A stretch of 34,015 nt of DNA from Mollicutes bacterium (lineage in GTDB: Bacteria > Bacillota_I > Bacilli_A > RF39 > UBA660). A program made the translations under genes and the position numbers. The stretch lies in contig DUQO01000065.1 of NCBI GenBank assembly GCA_012837765.1, forward strand, positions 1 to 34,015, given 5' to 3'. Below the pieces are notes generated by a model. The model saw only the letters and a list, made by a program, of their open reading frames with translations, ran no database searches and was not told the origin of the DNA. Positions within the stretch are counted from its first letter, which is position 1, and each line of letters starts with the position of its first letter. Positions 22,598 to 31,078 of the stretch are shown here, piece by piece.

Positions 22598-24817
22598 ATG
22601 TTAAAAATAATTAAATTCTTAAAACCTTTTACTATATCAGTAATTATAGTTATAGGGTTATTATTTACACAAGCAATGAGTGATTTAGCTTTACCTGAAT
22701 ATATGTCAGATATTGTAAATACTGGTATTAGTCAGGGAGGAATTGAATCTTCTATTCCAAAGGTTATTAGAAAAAGTGAATTTGAAAAGTTGATGTTTTT
22801 TTTGTCAGATGAAGATAAAATAAAAATATCATCATATTATACTTTATTAGATAAAAACGAATTATCTAAAGATCTATATAATAAATATGTAGAAGATTAT
22901 CCTCTATTAAAAAAAGAAGCTTTATACAAATTAAAAAGCATAGATGAATCAAAGCTGGAAGAAACAAAACTTCCAATGGGAAAAGCTATGCTTGTTTTGT
23001 ATGGGATAACTAGTGGTAGTTTAAAAGAGATGAATGTTGAAATGCCTTTTGAAGAAGGGGTTGATCCCTTCTTGATGATATCAAATATGACAGAAGAACA
23101 ATTAAAAGAAATGATAAATTTAATCAATGAAAAAACAAAAGATATACCTGAATCTTTAATTGTTCAATCTTCAGTTGTATATCTAAAAAATGAATATCAA
23201 AAAATTGGGATCAATACAGATAACATTCAGAAAAACTACATAATAATGGCAGGACTTAAAATGATAGGGGTAGCTCTTATTGGTTTGATTGCAAGCGTAA
23301 CTGTTGGTTTTATTTCGTCTCGTATATCTGCAGGACTTGGAAAAAATATGAGAAAAAGCATCTTTGAAAAAGTTCAAAGTTTTTCTAACATTGAATTCGA
23401 TAAATGGGGAATCTCTTCTTTAATTACTAGAACTACAAACGATACGATGCAAATTCAACATATAATGGTAATGTTGCTTCGTGTAATTTTTTATGCACCA
23501 ATACTAGGGATAGGTGGTGTTTTAAAAGTACTAGCTACTGATAATTCAATGGCGTGGATCATTGTTGTGGCACTTGTTTCAATTTTAATTGTAGTTATAG
23601 GTTTATTTATATTTGCAGTACCTAAATTTAAATTAGTTCAAAAATTAGTTGATAAATTAAATCTTGTTACTAGAGAAAGATTAACAGGTTTACTTGTTAT
23701 TCGAGCTTTTAATACTGAAAAACATGAAGAAGCTAGATTTAATAGAGCTAATAGGAATTTAACAAAAACTAATTTATTTGTAAATCGTACAATGGCCACT
23801 ATGTTTCCTTTAATGATGCTTATTATGAATGTAATTACTATTCTAATTGTTTGGGTTGGAGCTCATCAAATAGATAGCGGAATCATTCAAGTTGGCGATA
23901 TGATGGCTTTTATTCAATATACAATGCAAATAATTATGGCTTTCTTAATGATTTCAATGACATCTATTATGTTGCCTCGTGCTTCTGTAGCTGCAGGTAG
24001 AATTGACGAAGTATTAAATGTCAAACCTACTATTTTAGATCCTGAAAATCCAAAGCAATTTGATGGTAATTTAAAAGGTAATATCAAATTTAAAAGAGTA
24101 TCATTTAAATACCCTGATGCTGATAAATACGTCATTAAAAACATTAGTTTTGAAGCGAAAGCAGGGGAGACAACAGCCTTTATTGGTGGTACAGGAAGTG
24201 GTAAATCAACCATTGTTAATTTGATACCTCGTTTTTATGATGTTACAGAAGGATATATAACAATAGATGGTATAGATATAAGAGATGTAACACAGCATGA
24301 TTTATGTGATAGAATTGGCTATGTTTCTCAAAAAGGAATATTGTTTACTGGTACTATTGCAAGTAATTTAAAACATGGTAAAGAACATGCTAGTGAAGAA
24401 GAGATGAAAGAAGCTGCTAAAACAGCTCAGGCTCTTGATTTTATCATGAAAAAAGAAAAACAATTTAAAGAAGAGATTGCTCAAGGTGGAACCAATGTCT
24501 CAGGTGGTCAAAAACAAAGATTATCTATTGCAAGAGCTTTAATAAAAAAACCGGACATTTATATTTTTGATGATACTTTTTCAGCTCTTGATTTTAAGAC
24601 AGATGCAGCACTTAGAAAAGCATTATCTAAGACTACTAAAGAAAGTACTGTTTTAATAGTGGCTCAAAGGATAAATACTATTATGAATGCTGATAAAATC
24701 ATTGTTTTGGATAACGGTAGAATTGTAGGTATGGGAAAACACGAGGAACTTTTAAAGAATTGTAAAGTATATAAAGAAATAGCTTTATCACAATTATCGA
24801 AGGAGGAACTTGCATAA
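22598..24817 (+). CDS. ABC exporter subunit 1 (permease-ATPase, degenerate catalytic site)
   Basis: This 739-aa fused transmembrane-ATPase half-exporter has a membrane helix near residues 10-30, then a large extracytoplasmic insertion of about 150-180 residues before the remaining helices. The ATPase has Walker A GGTGSGKS, signature VSGGQKQRLSIARAL and Walker B IYIFDDTFSALD. After Walker B an Asp replaces the usual catalytic Glu, a hallmark of one partner in heterodimeric exporters such as BmrCD or TM287/288. Its TAA overlaps the ATG of the partner gene by one base. Substrate unknown; drugs, peptides or lipids are possible. Confidence 0.92.
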   Translation: MLKIIKFLKPFTISVIIVIGLLFTQAMSDLALPEYMSDIVNTGISQGGIESSIPKVIRKSEFEKLMFFLSDEDKIKISSYYTLLDKNELSKDLYNKYVEDYPLLKKEALYKLKSIDESKLEETKLPMGKAMLVLYGITSGSLKEMNVEMPFEEGVDPFLMISNMTEEQLKEMINLINEKTKDIPESLIVQSSVVYLKNEYQKIGINTDNIQKNYIIMAGLKMIGVALIGLIASVTVGFISSRISAGLGKNMRKSIFEKVQSFSNIEFDKWGISSLITRTTNDTMQIQHIMVMLLRVIFYAPILGIGGVLKVLATDNSMAWIIVVALVSILIVVIGLFIFAVPKFKLVQKLVDKLNLVTRERLTGLLVIRAFNTEKHEEARFNRANRNLTKTNLFVNRTMATMFPLMMLIMNVITILIVWVGAHQIDSGIIQVGDMMAFIQYTMQIIMAFLMISMTSIMLPRASVAAGRIDEVLNVKPTILDPENPKQFDGNLKGNIKFKRVSFKYPDADKYVIKNISFEAKAGETTAFIGGTGSGKSTIVNLIPRFYDVTEGYITIDGIDIRDVTQHDLCDRIGYVSQKGILFTGTIASNLKHGKEHASEEEMKEAAKTAQALDFIMKKEKQFKEEIAQGGTNVSGGQKQRLSIARALIKKPDIYIFDDTFSALDFKTDAALRKALSKTTKESTVLIVAQRINTIMNADKIIVLDNGRIVGMGKHEELLKNCKVYKEIALSQLSKEELA

Positions 24818-26664
24818 TGAAAAAAGAAAAAGAAGTCAATAATAAACAATCAATGCATGGACCTACAATCGTACCTAATGAAAAGGTAAAAGATATTAAA
24901 AAGACAATAAAAAACCTATTGTCGTATATAAAGCCATATCGTATATCTATAATAATAGTTCTTATTTTTGCTTTTTTCAGTTCAGCCTTTGCTATAACAG
25001 GTCCTAAAATATTGGGTAGGGCAACAACTAAGTTATTTGAAGGAATAGTAAGTAAAATAACAGGTGCTGGTGCTGGAATCGATTTTGGATATATTAGTAA
25101 AATATTACTAATATTAGTAGGATTATATATTACAAGTGCCTTATTTTCGTTTATTCAAGGTTTTATAATGGCAGGTGTAACCCAAAAAGTTTCGTTTAAT
25201 TTAAGAAAAGCAATATCAAGAAAAATAAACAAAATGCCTCTTAAATTTTTTGATAAACATACTCATGGTGAAATATTATCAAGAGTTACTAATGATGTCG
25301 ATCTTGTTTCTCAAACATTAAGTCAAAGTATGAGTGATACAGTAACTTCTATTACAACTATTATTGGAGTACTGATTATGATGTTATCCATCAATGTTGT
25401 CATGACTTTAATATCTTTGATTATTATTCCAATATCAATGATTTTAATAATGTTTGTTGTTAAGAAATCACAGACTTTTTTTACAAAACAACAAGCATAT
25501 GTTGGTAAAATAAATGGTTATGTAGAAGAGTCTTATAGTGGGCATAATATAATAAAAGTTTTTAATAGAAAGGAATCTTCTATTAAAGAATTTGATAACA
25601 TCAATGATAAATTATATGGGATGACGTGGAAAGCTCACTTCTTATCTGGTTTGATGATGCCTGTTATGACTTTTGTAGGTAATTTAGGTTATGTTACAGT
25701 ATCAATTTTAGGTGGTTGGCTTACAATTAAAAATAAGATAGAAGTAGGGGATATTTTAGCTTTTATTCAATATACAAGATCTTTTATGCAACCAATTCGT
25801 CAAGCTGCTAGTATTGCAAGTACATTTCAATCTACACTAGCTGCAGCAGAGAGGGTTTTTGAATTTTTAGATAGTGAAGAAGAGCCATCTGATAAAAAGA
25901 GTACGATTGACCTTAAAAAAGTAAAGGGAAAAGTTGAATTTAAAAATGTTAATTTTGGTTATGAAGAAGATAAAACAGTAATCAATGCCTTTTCCGCTAG
26001 CATTCTACCAGGTCAAAATGTAGCAATAGTTGGACCTACAGGTGCCGGTAAAACAACAATTGTAAAATTGTTGATGCGTTTTTACGATGTTAATAAAGGT
26101 TCTATTTTACTAGATGATACCGATATTAAAGATATTAGTAAAAAAGATTTAAGATCAATTTTAGGTATGGTTTTACAAGATACATGGTTATTTAATGGTA
26201 CAATCATGGATAATATTAGATATGGAAAGCTTGATGCAAGTGATGAAGAAGTAATTAAAGCTGCAAAAGCAGCACATGTTGACCATTTTATTCATACTTT
26301 ACCTGATAATTATAATACGGTAATTAATGAAGAAGCTGATAATATTTCTATTGGACAAAAGCAATTATTAACAATTGCAAGAGCTTTTTTAGCAGATCCA
26401 AAAATTCTTATCTTAGATGAAGCTACTAGTTCTGTTGATACAAGAACAGAAATATTGATTCAAGAAGCAATGGAACGTCTTATGAAAAATAGAACAAGTT
26501 TTATCATAGCTCATCGTTTATCTACCATTCGTAATGCTGATTTAATCCTAGTAATGAATGAGGGGGATATAATTGAACAAGGAAATCATGAAGAATTGTT
26601 AAAAAAGAATGGTTTCTATGCTAAATTATATAATAGTCAATTTGAAACAACGACAGTTGAATAA
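24817..26664 (+). CDS. ABC exporter subunit 2 (permease-ATPase, canonical Walker B)
   Basis: This is the 615-aa partner half-exporter. About six membrane helices are followed by an ATPase with Walker A GPTGAGKT and Walker B ILILDEATSSVD with the catalytic Glu. The signature, however, reads ISIGQKQLL instead of LSGGQ. The poor signature here and the Asp in subunit 1 belong to the same composite site, so the pair should have one degenerate and one active ATP site. One-base overlap (TAATG) with subunit 1 indicates a stoichiometric pair. A hairpin terminator follows immediately. Confidence 0.93.
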   Translation: MKKEKEVNNKQSMHGPTIVPNEKVKDIKKTIKNLLSYIKPYRISIIIVLIFAFFSSAFAITGPKILGRATTKLFEGIVSKITGAGAGIDFGYISKILLILVGLYITSALFSFIQGFIMAGVTQKVSFNLRKAISRKINKMPLKFFDKHTHGEILSRVTNDVDLVSQTLSQSMSDTVTSITTIIGVLIMMLSINVVMTLISLIIIPISMILIMFVVKKSQTFFTKQQAYVGKINGYVEESYSGHNIIKVFNRKESSIKEFDNINDKLYGMTWKAHFLSGLMMPVMTFVGNLGYVTVSILGGWLTIKNKIEVGDILAFIQYTRSFMQPIRQAASIASTFQSTLAAAERVFEFLDSEEEPSDKKSTIDLKKVKGKVEFKNVNFGYEEDKTVINAFSASILPGQNVAIVGPTGAGKTTIVKLLMRFYDVNKGSILLDDTDIKDISKKDLRSILGMVLQDTWLFNGTIMDNIRYGKLDASDEEVIKAAKAAHVDHFIHTLPDNYNTVINEEADNISIGQKQLLTIARAFLADPKILILDEATSSVDTRTEILIQEAMERLMKNRTSFIIAHRLSTIRNADLILVMNEGDIIEQGNHEELLKKNGFYAKLYNSQFETTTVE

Positions 26665-26686
26665 GAGCTTTTTAAGCTCTTATTTT
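26663..26686 (+). terminator. Terminator of the ABC exporter operon
   Basis: AAGAGCTT-TTT-AAGCTCTT followed by ATTTT. Confidence 0.75.
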
Positions 26687-26754
26687 AAATATTAGTTTAG
26701 ACTTTTAAAAAAAATGATTTAATAGTATAATAGTATAAAGAAAGGAGTAATAAG

Positions 26755-27279
26755 ATGTTAGAAAAATTTATTCCTGATATGTATCAAAAAAGTATTTTTA
26801 CAATTGATTATAAGAAATTAAAATCAAATGGTATCAAATGTATATTATTTGATGTAGATAATACAATATGTCCAATATCAGTATCAAAACCATCTCGTAA
26901 AGTAAAGGACTTAATTGAAAAATTAAAAGATATGAAGTTTAAAGTAATAATAGTATCTAATTCTCCTAAGAAAAGACTTTTACCATTTAAAGAAATCTTA
27001 GAAGTTGATTGTGCAGCATCTTCTAAAAAACCATTTAGTTTTAAATTTAAAAAGATATTAAAGGAATATAAATTTAAAGTTAATGAAGTGGCAATCATAG
27101 GGGATCAATTAATGACCGATGTTTTAGGAGGAAATAGAGTAGGAATAACAACTATTTTAGTTAATCCAATTAGTTCTAAAGATCATTTCTTCACAAGATT
27201 TACAAGAATATTAGAAAATATAATTATACGAAGAGCTATGAAAAAAGAATTATTTGCAAGGGGACAATATTATGAATAA
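26755..27279 (+). CDS. yqeG: YqeG-family HAD-type phosphatase
   Basis: This 174-aa HAD-superfamily protein has motif I DVDNT (33-37; nucleophile D33 and D35), motif II VSNS, and a motif III/IV region ending in AIIGDQLMTDVLGGNR. Size and sequence match YqeG (phosphatidylglycerophosphatase-like family). The ATG has AAAGGAG 8 bp upstream, and TATAAT is present at 26726-26731. It overlaps yqeH by 8 bp; the yqeG-yqeH order is conserved in Bacilli, which supports the call. The substrate is not shown by the sequence. Confidence 0.9.
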   Translation: MLEKFIPDMYQKSIFTIDYKKLKSNGIKCILFDVDNTICPISVSKPSRKVKDLIEKLKDMKFKVIIVSNSPKKRLLPFKEILEVDCAASSKKPFSFKFKKILKEYKFKVNEVAIIGDQLMTDVLGGNRVGITTILVNPISSKDHFFTRFTRILENIIIRRAMKKELFARGQYYE

Positions 27280-28282
27280 AAAATGTAATGGCTGTGGGGT
27301 ATTATTACAATTTGAAAAACCTGAAATGGAAGGGTATGTTGAAACACATATGTACGAAAAGTCTAATGTTTGTAGACGCTGCTTTCGTTTGAAATTTTAT
27401 GGTGATTATATTTTTATTAATAAAAGTAATGAAGAGTATGAAAATATTTTAAATCAAATAAGCAAGACTGGTGATTTAGTTATTTACATGGTGGACATGT
27501 TTAATATAAGTGATGAATTGATTTGTGTTGATAAATTGTTAAACAATCCTATACTTTTAGTATTGACTAAAAGGGATTTGTTGCCGAAATCAGTTAAAGA
27601 TGCTAAAATAATTAACTATCTTAAGACATATAACTTAGATGTTATAGATATTATTAGTATTAGTAGTGAAAAAAATTATAATTTAGATAAGTTATATAAA
27701 ATGATTATGAAAAATAAAAGATCTAATAATGTTTATATAGTAGGAAATACTAATGCAGGGAAATCTAGTTTCATCAATAAAATGTTAAAAAATTATTCAT
27801 CTAATAAATCCTTTATAACTACTAGTATGTTGCCATCTACTACTCTTGATGTAATGGAAATAAAACTAAATGATAAGATTACTATTATCGATACTCCGGG
27901 ATTGATAGAAGAAGGAAATATAGTTAATTGTTATGATTATATGACATTAAAGAGAATATTACCTAAAAAGGAAATTAAACCCCGTACTTATCAAATTGAT
28001 CCGAAAAGATGTTTGTTAATTGAGGATTTAGCTCAAATTAATTATGTTGAGGGTCAAAGAAATAGTTTTACATTATATATATCAAATGAATTAAATGTTA
28101 AAAATGAATCTCTTGGTGTGGTGGTCATGGTACCTAAAGCTAAAAAATACACTTTTAACGTTAATCCAGGAGAAGATATTGTTATAAGTGGTCTTGGTTG
28201 GATTAAGATTGTTGATGCGGCAGTTGTTGAAATTTTTGTTAACGAGAAAGTAAAAACATTCAAGCGAAAGAGCATTATTTAA
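27272..28282 (+). CDS. yqeH: Circularly permuted ribosome-biogenesis GTPase YqeH
   Basis: This 336-aa GTPase has an N-terminal zinc finger (CNGCG, C5 and C8; CRRC, C34 and C37). The permuted motif order is G4 (TKRD) first, then G1 VGNTNAGKSS, then G3 DTPGL, with a TTSMLPSTTLD switch region between. YqeH supports assembly of the 30S ribosomal subunit. The track begins at 27254, but GGGGAC precedes ATG 27272, where the zinc-finger domain begins. Translationally coupled to yqeG. Confidence 0.95.
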   Translation: MNKKCNGCGVLLQFEKPEMEGYVETHMYEKSNVCRRCFRLKFYGDYIFINKSNEEYENILNQISKTGDLVIYMVDMFNISDELICVDKLLNNPILLVLTKRDLLPKSVKDAKIINYLKTYNLDVIDIISISSEKNYNLDKLYKMIMKNKRSNNVYIVGNTNAGKSSFINKMLKNYSSNKSFITTSMLPSTTLDVMEIKLNDKITIIDTPGLIEEGNIVNCYDYMTLKRILPKKEIKPRTYQIDPKRCLLIEDLAQINYVEGQRNSFTLYISNELNVKNESLGVVVMVPKAKKYTFNVNPGEDIVISGLGWIKIVDAAVVEIFVNEKVKTFKRKSII

Positions 28283-28343
28283 CGTTATTTAACATAATAA
28301 TTACTAAAACTACACTAAAATTACATAAAAAGCCATTTTTTTG

Positions 28344-28372
28344 TTGCATTTTTTGAAAATATAAGTTAAAAT
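28344..28372 (+). promoter_or_regulatory. Promoter of the tRNA cluster
   Basis: TTGCAT (28344-28349), 17-bp spacer, TAAAAT (28367-28372), about 30 bp before tRNA-Ile. Confidence 0.6.
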
Positions 28373-28401
28373 AAAATAGTCATTTTAAGTGGTGCCCGCA
28401 T

Positions 28402-28478
28402 GGGCTTGTAGCTCAGCTGGTTAGAGCACACGCCTGATAAGCGTGAGGTCGATGGTTCAAGTCCATTCAAGCCCACCA
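28402..28478 (+). tRNA. tRNA-Ile (GAT)
   Basis: Acceptor GGGCTTG pairs with CAAGCCC; anticodon loop CTGATAA gives GAT; GGTTCAAGTCC T-arm; CCA is encoded. Confidence 0.96.
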
Positions 28479-28485
28479 TTTAGAT

Positions 28486-28562
28486 GCCTCAATAGCTCAG
28501 CTGGTTAGAGCACTTGACTGTTAATCAAGGGGTCCTAGGTTCAAGTCCTAGTTGAGGCGCCA
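28486..28562 (+). tRNA. tRNA-Asn (GTT)
   Basis: Acceptor GCCTCAA pairs with TTGAGGC; anticodon loop CTGTTAA gives GTT; CCA is encoded. It lies 7 bp after tRNA-Ile. Confidence 0.96.
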
Positions 28563-28570
28563 TTATATAT

Positions 28571-28647
28571 GGCCCGTTGGTGAAGTGGTTTAACACACAT
28601 GCCTTTCACGCATGCATTCATGGGTTCAAATCCCGTACGGGTCACCA
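28571..28647 (+). tRNA. tRNA-Glu (TTC)
   Basis: Acceptor GGCCCGT pairs with ACGGGTC (one G-U pair); anticodon loop CTTTCAC gives TTC; CCA is encoded. Confidence 0.95.
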
Positions 28648-28658
28648 AATATGAAAAC

Positions 28659-28686
28659 AATCACTATTAATTTAGTGATTTTTTTA
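28659..28686 (+). terminator. Terminator of the tRNA cluster
   Basis: AATCACTA-TTAATT-TAGTGATT followed by TTTTT. Confidence 0.85.
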
Positions 28687-28781
28687 TGCGCAATATTTTG
28701 ATAATGAAGCGATGGTGTTTTTTAATAAGTATAAAGTGATATTAAATATATAAGAGTGATTCAAAAGGTAGTATTACAATT

Positions 28782-28902
28782 ATGCACAATGATAACGAAT
28801 TAACTGTTTATACAACAATAGGTATGTCATATGATTTAGATCGAAGAATTTATAGATTTGTTTAGTGAAAACACAGATGGTTCTTGTGAGAAAAATAAAT
28901 AA
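28782..28902 (+). pseudogene. Possible frameshifted remnant of a small gene
   Basis: In the otherwise gene-free gap between the tRNA cluster and the yigZ-like gene, ATG 28782 opens MHNDNELTVYTTIGMSYDLD and stops soon after (TAG). A second frame continues IEEFIDLFSENTDGSCEKNK to TAA 28900-28902, directly before a terminator. A one-base shift near 28838-28845 would join them into about 40 residues. The start has only a weak ribosome-binding site, so this could be chance. Confidence 0.3.
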
Positions 28903-28915
28903 TAATTAATTTAAG

Positions 28916-28953
28916 AAGGACTACTTTTTTATAAAAATAGTAGTCCTTTTTTA
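28916..28953. terminator. Terminator hairpin before the yigZ-like gene
   Basis: AAGGACTACT (28916-28925) pairs with AGTAGTCCTT (28939-28948), followed by TTTTT on the + strand. On the minus strand it can also end yigZ transcripts. Confidence 0.75.
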
Positions 28954-28964
28954 ATCAAAAAACG

Positions 28965-29543
28965 TTATAAACATTTCTTTTCAATTTTATATTCAATATT
29001 TAATTCTTTTAGAAAATCTAGCAATTCATTATCCATTGATTCAATAAAAACACAATATTTAATTTTAATATCAAACGTTTTAGATAAAACCTTTTGCTTA
29101 TTTAAAATACTATTTATTTGAGATAACAAATCATAATCTATTTCAAATGTTACTTCATATCCATTTTTTATTTCCTTTAATGTTGCTTTTTTCAAAGCCT
29201 CTCTAGCTGCTTTACCATAGGCTCTAATCAATCCACCAGCACCAAGTTTAATACCACCAAAGTATCTAACAACAATACATAAAACATTAGTAAGGTTATT
29301 TTTTTCTAATACATTTAATATTGGAGCACCTGCTGTACCAGATGGTTCACCATCATCATTTGAATATTTAACATCACCTAATATATAAGCATAACAATAG
29401 TGAGTTGCTTTTTTATATTCTTTTTTTATATTTTCTAAAATAATATTTATTTCATCTAAATTGTTTATGTTATATAGAAGGGTTATGAATTTTGAATTTT
29501 TAATCAAAAATTCATTTTCTATATTATTTTCTATTATTTTCAT
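28965..29543 (-). CDS. yigZ: YigZ/IMPACT-family protein (UPF0029)
   Basis: The 192-aa protein has the conserved YigZ/IMPACT core: NSKFI near the N-terminus, ATHYCYAYI, SNDDGEPSGTAGAPILNVLE (the family hallmark), VVRYFGGIKLGAGGLIRAYG and a second ferredoxin-like C-terminal domain. Bacterial members are linked to translation or RNA binding, but the biochemical role is not settled. On the minus strand a TATAAT-like -10 (29564-29559) and AAGTGGTGAT lie upstream of the ATG. It stands alone. Confidence 0.92.
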   Translation of the reverse strand: MKIIENNIENEFLIKNSKFITLLYNINNLDEINIILENIKKEYKKATHYCYAYILGDVKYSNDDGEPSGTAGAPILNVLEKNNLTNVLCIVVRYFGGIKLGAGGLIRAYGKAAREALKKATLKEIKNGYEVTFEIDYDLLSQINSILNKQKVLSKTFDIKIKYCVFIESMDNELLDFLKELNIEYKIEKKCL

Positions 29544-29604
29544 TATATCACCACTTAGATTATATAATAAAACATGAAAAATTGCTAAAATATACCTTTT
29601 TTTG

Positions 29605-29632
29605 TTTACATTATTTTTTTTGGTGGTATAAT
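29605..29632 (+). promoter_or_regulatory. Promoter of the 105-aa protein gene
   Basis: TTTACA (29605-29610), 16-bp spacer, TATAAT (29627-29632). Confidence 0.6.
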
Positions 29633-29662
29633 AATAAAAAAAATTAGAGGAGTTGTAATTTT

Positions 29663-29980
29663 ATGTCTAAAGATTTAAGAAATCAAAATATTGATGAAAG
29701 GAATTTAGGTTACAGTTATGATTCAGATTTTATAGAAAATTGTGATATATGTGCTTGCCTTGATGAAGTTGTTAATGAAGAACCAACATTATCAACAATA
29801 ATGATGTTATATTGTAAATATCAATATGAAACTACTGGATCATTGGATACTATAAGAGCTATTGCAAAAGAACTTGAACTTGATGAAGAATTCGTCTTAG
29901 ATGCTGTGAAAACTTTTTACTCTAATCTTAAAGCTGCAGCTGAACGAAGTAAGACCGCATCTGTCAAAAAAATTGGTTAA
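29663..29980 (+). CDS. Small helical protein of unknown function
   Basis: This 105-aa, acidic, mostly helical protein has a good ribosome-binding site (GAGGAG) and its own promoter. A CDICAC cluster (about residues 28-33) could bind a metal or form a disulfide, but no other Cys pair completes a clear finger (one more Cys near 52). The C-terminal half (TIRAIAKELELDEEFVLDAVKTFYSNLKAA) resembles a winged-helix or DNA-binding-like helical unit but matches no family I can name. It precedes tRNA-Ser. Confidence 0.7.
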   Translation: MSKDLRNQNIDERNLGYSYDSDFIENCDICACLDEVVNEEPTLSTIMMLYCKYQYETTGSLDTIRAIAKELELDEEFVLDAVKTFYSNLKAAAERSKTASVKKIG

Positions 29981-30074
29981 TAAAAGGTAAGTGAGTATAT
30001 TTTACTTGCTTTTTATTAAAAACATATGATAAAATGTATTCGTGCTTATCATTTAGGTAAGCGCCAATACAGAT

Positions 30075-30165
30075 GGAGTAGTACTCAAGAGGCTGAAGAG
30101 GCGCCCCTGCTAAGGGTGTAGACCGGGAAACCGGTGCGAGGGTTCAAATCCCTCCTACTCCGCCA
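30075..30165 (+). tRNA. tRNA-Ser (GCT)
   Basis: The 91-nt class II tRNA has acceptor GGAGTAG/CTACTCC, anticodon loop CTGCTAA giving GCT, a long variable arm (ACCGGGAAACCGGT) and an encoded CCA. Confidence 0.96.
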
Positions 30166-30176
30166 TAATGATAATT

Positions 30177-30200
30177 AAACCTTATTCTATAAGGTTTTTT
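30177..30200 (+). terminator. Terminator after tRNA-Ser
   Basis: AAACCTTA-TTCTA-TAAGGTTT followed by TTT. Confidence 0.8.
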
Positions 30201-30265
30201 TATTTGTTTATTGTTAAAATACTATTACTAATATGGTATAATAGTTTTTATAGTATGGAGGAAAT

Positions 30266-31021
30266 ATGAAGATTGTATCTTGGAATGTAGCAGGTTTTAG
30301 AGCATGCCTTAAGAAGGGATTTGAAGATTTTTTTAAACAAGTTGATGCAGATGTTTTTTGTTTACAAGAAATAAAAGCAGAGAAAAGTCAAATTGATTTT
30401 AATCCAAAAGGCTATATGGAATTTATTTATTCAGCTGAAAAAAAGGGTTATTCTGGAACCTTAATATATACAAAGAAAAAACCAATATCAGTAAAATATG
30501 GAATGGATATAGATGAACATGATCATGAAGGTAGATTGATTACATTAGAGTTTGAAAATTTTTATTTAATCAATATGTATGTTCCTAATGTAAAAAGGGA
30601 TTTATCGAGATTAGAGTATCGAATGAGATGGGAAGAAGATTTCTTACTTTATATAAAAAAGTTAGAAAAAACAAAACCTGTTATTATATGTGGCGACTTT
30701 AATGTTGCGCATAATGAAATAGATATTAAAAATGCCAAACAAAATATAGGAAATGCTGGTTTTACATATGAGGAAAGAGATAAATTTACAAAACTTTTAG
30801 CAAATGGATTTATTGATACCTTTAGATATCTTTATCCTAATAAAAAGGATGCTTATAGTTGGTGGAGTTATATGGGAAGAGCTCGTGAAAACAATGTTGG
30901 CTGGAGAATAGACTATATTGTTATTTCAGAATCGTTGGAAAACAAATTAGTGGATGCTTATATTTATTCAGATGTCATGGGGAGTGATCATTGTCCTGTT
31001 GGAATAGATATAAATGAATGA
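30266..31021 (+). CDS. exoA: Exodeoxyribonuclease III / AP endonuclease
   Basis: The 251-aa EEP-superfamily nuclease has all main motifs: SWNVAGFRA, LQEIKAE (metal-binding Glu), GDFNVAHNEIDI (catalytic Asp/Asn), GWRIDYIV and GSDHCPVGI (catalytic His). Length fits bacterial ExoA/Xth. It would cut at abasic sites in base-excision repair. GGAGG is placed 5 bp before the ATG; a -10 TATAAT lies at 30237-30242. It precedes mutL by 57 bp, so two DNA-repair genes sit next to each other. Confidence 0.96.
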   Translation: MKIVSWNVAGFRACLKKGFEDFFKQVDADVFCLQEIKAEKSQIDFNPKGYMEFIYSAEKKGYSGTLIYTKKKPISVKYGMDIDEHDHEGRLITLEFENFYLINMYVPNVKRDLSRLEYRMRWEEDFLLYIKKLEKTKPVIICGDFNVAHNEIDIKNAKQNIGNAGFTYEERDKFTKLLANGFIDTFRYLYPNKKDAYSWWSYMGRARENNVGWRIDYIVISESLENKLVDAYIYSDVMGSDHCPVGIDINE

Positions 31022-31078
31022 GCTGTTTTAAAATAATCAGTACGAGGTATATGTTATAATTATTATAGGTGGTGTATC

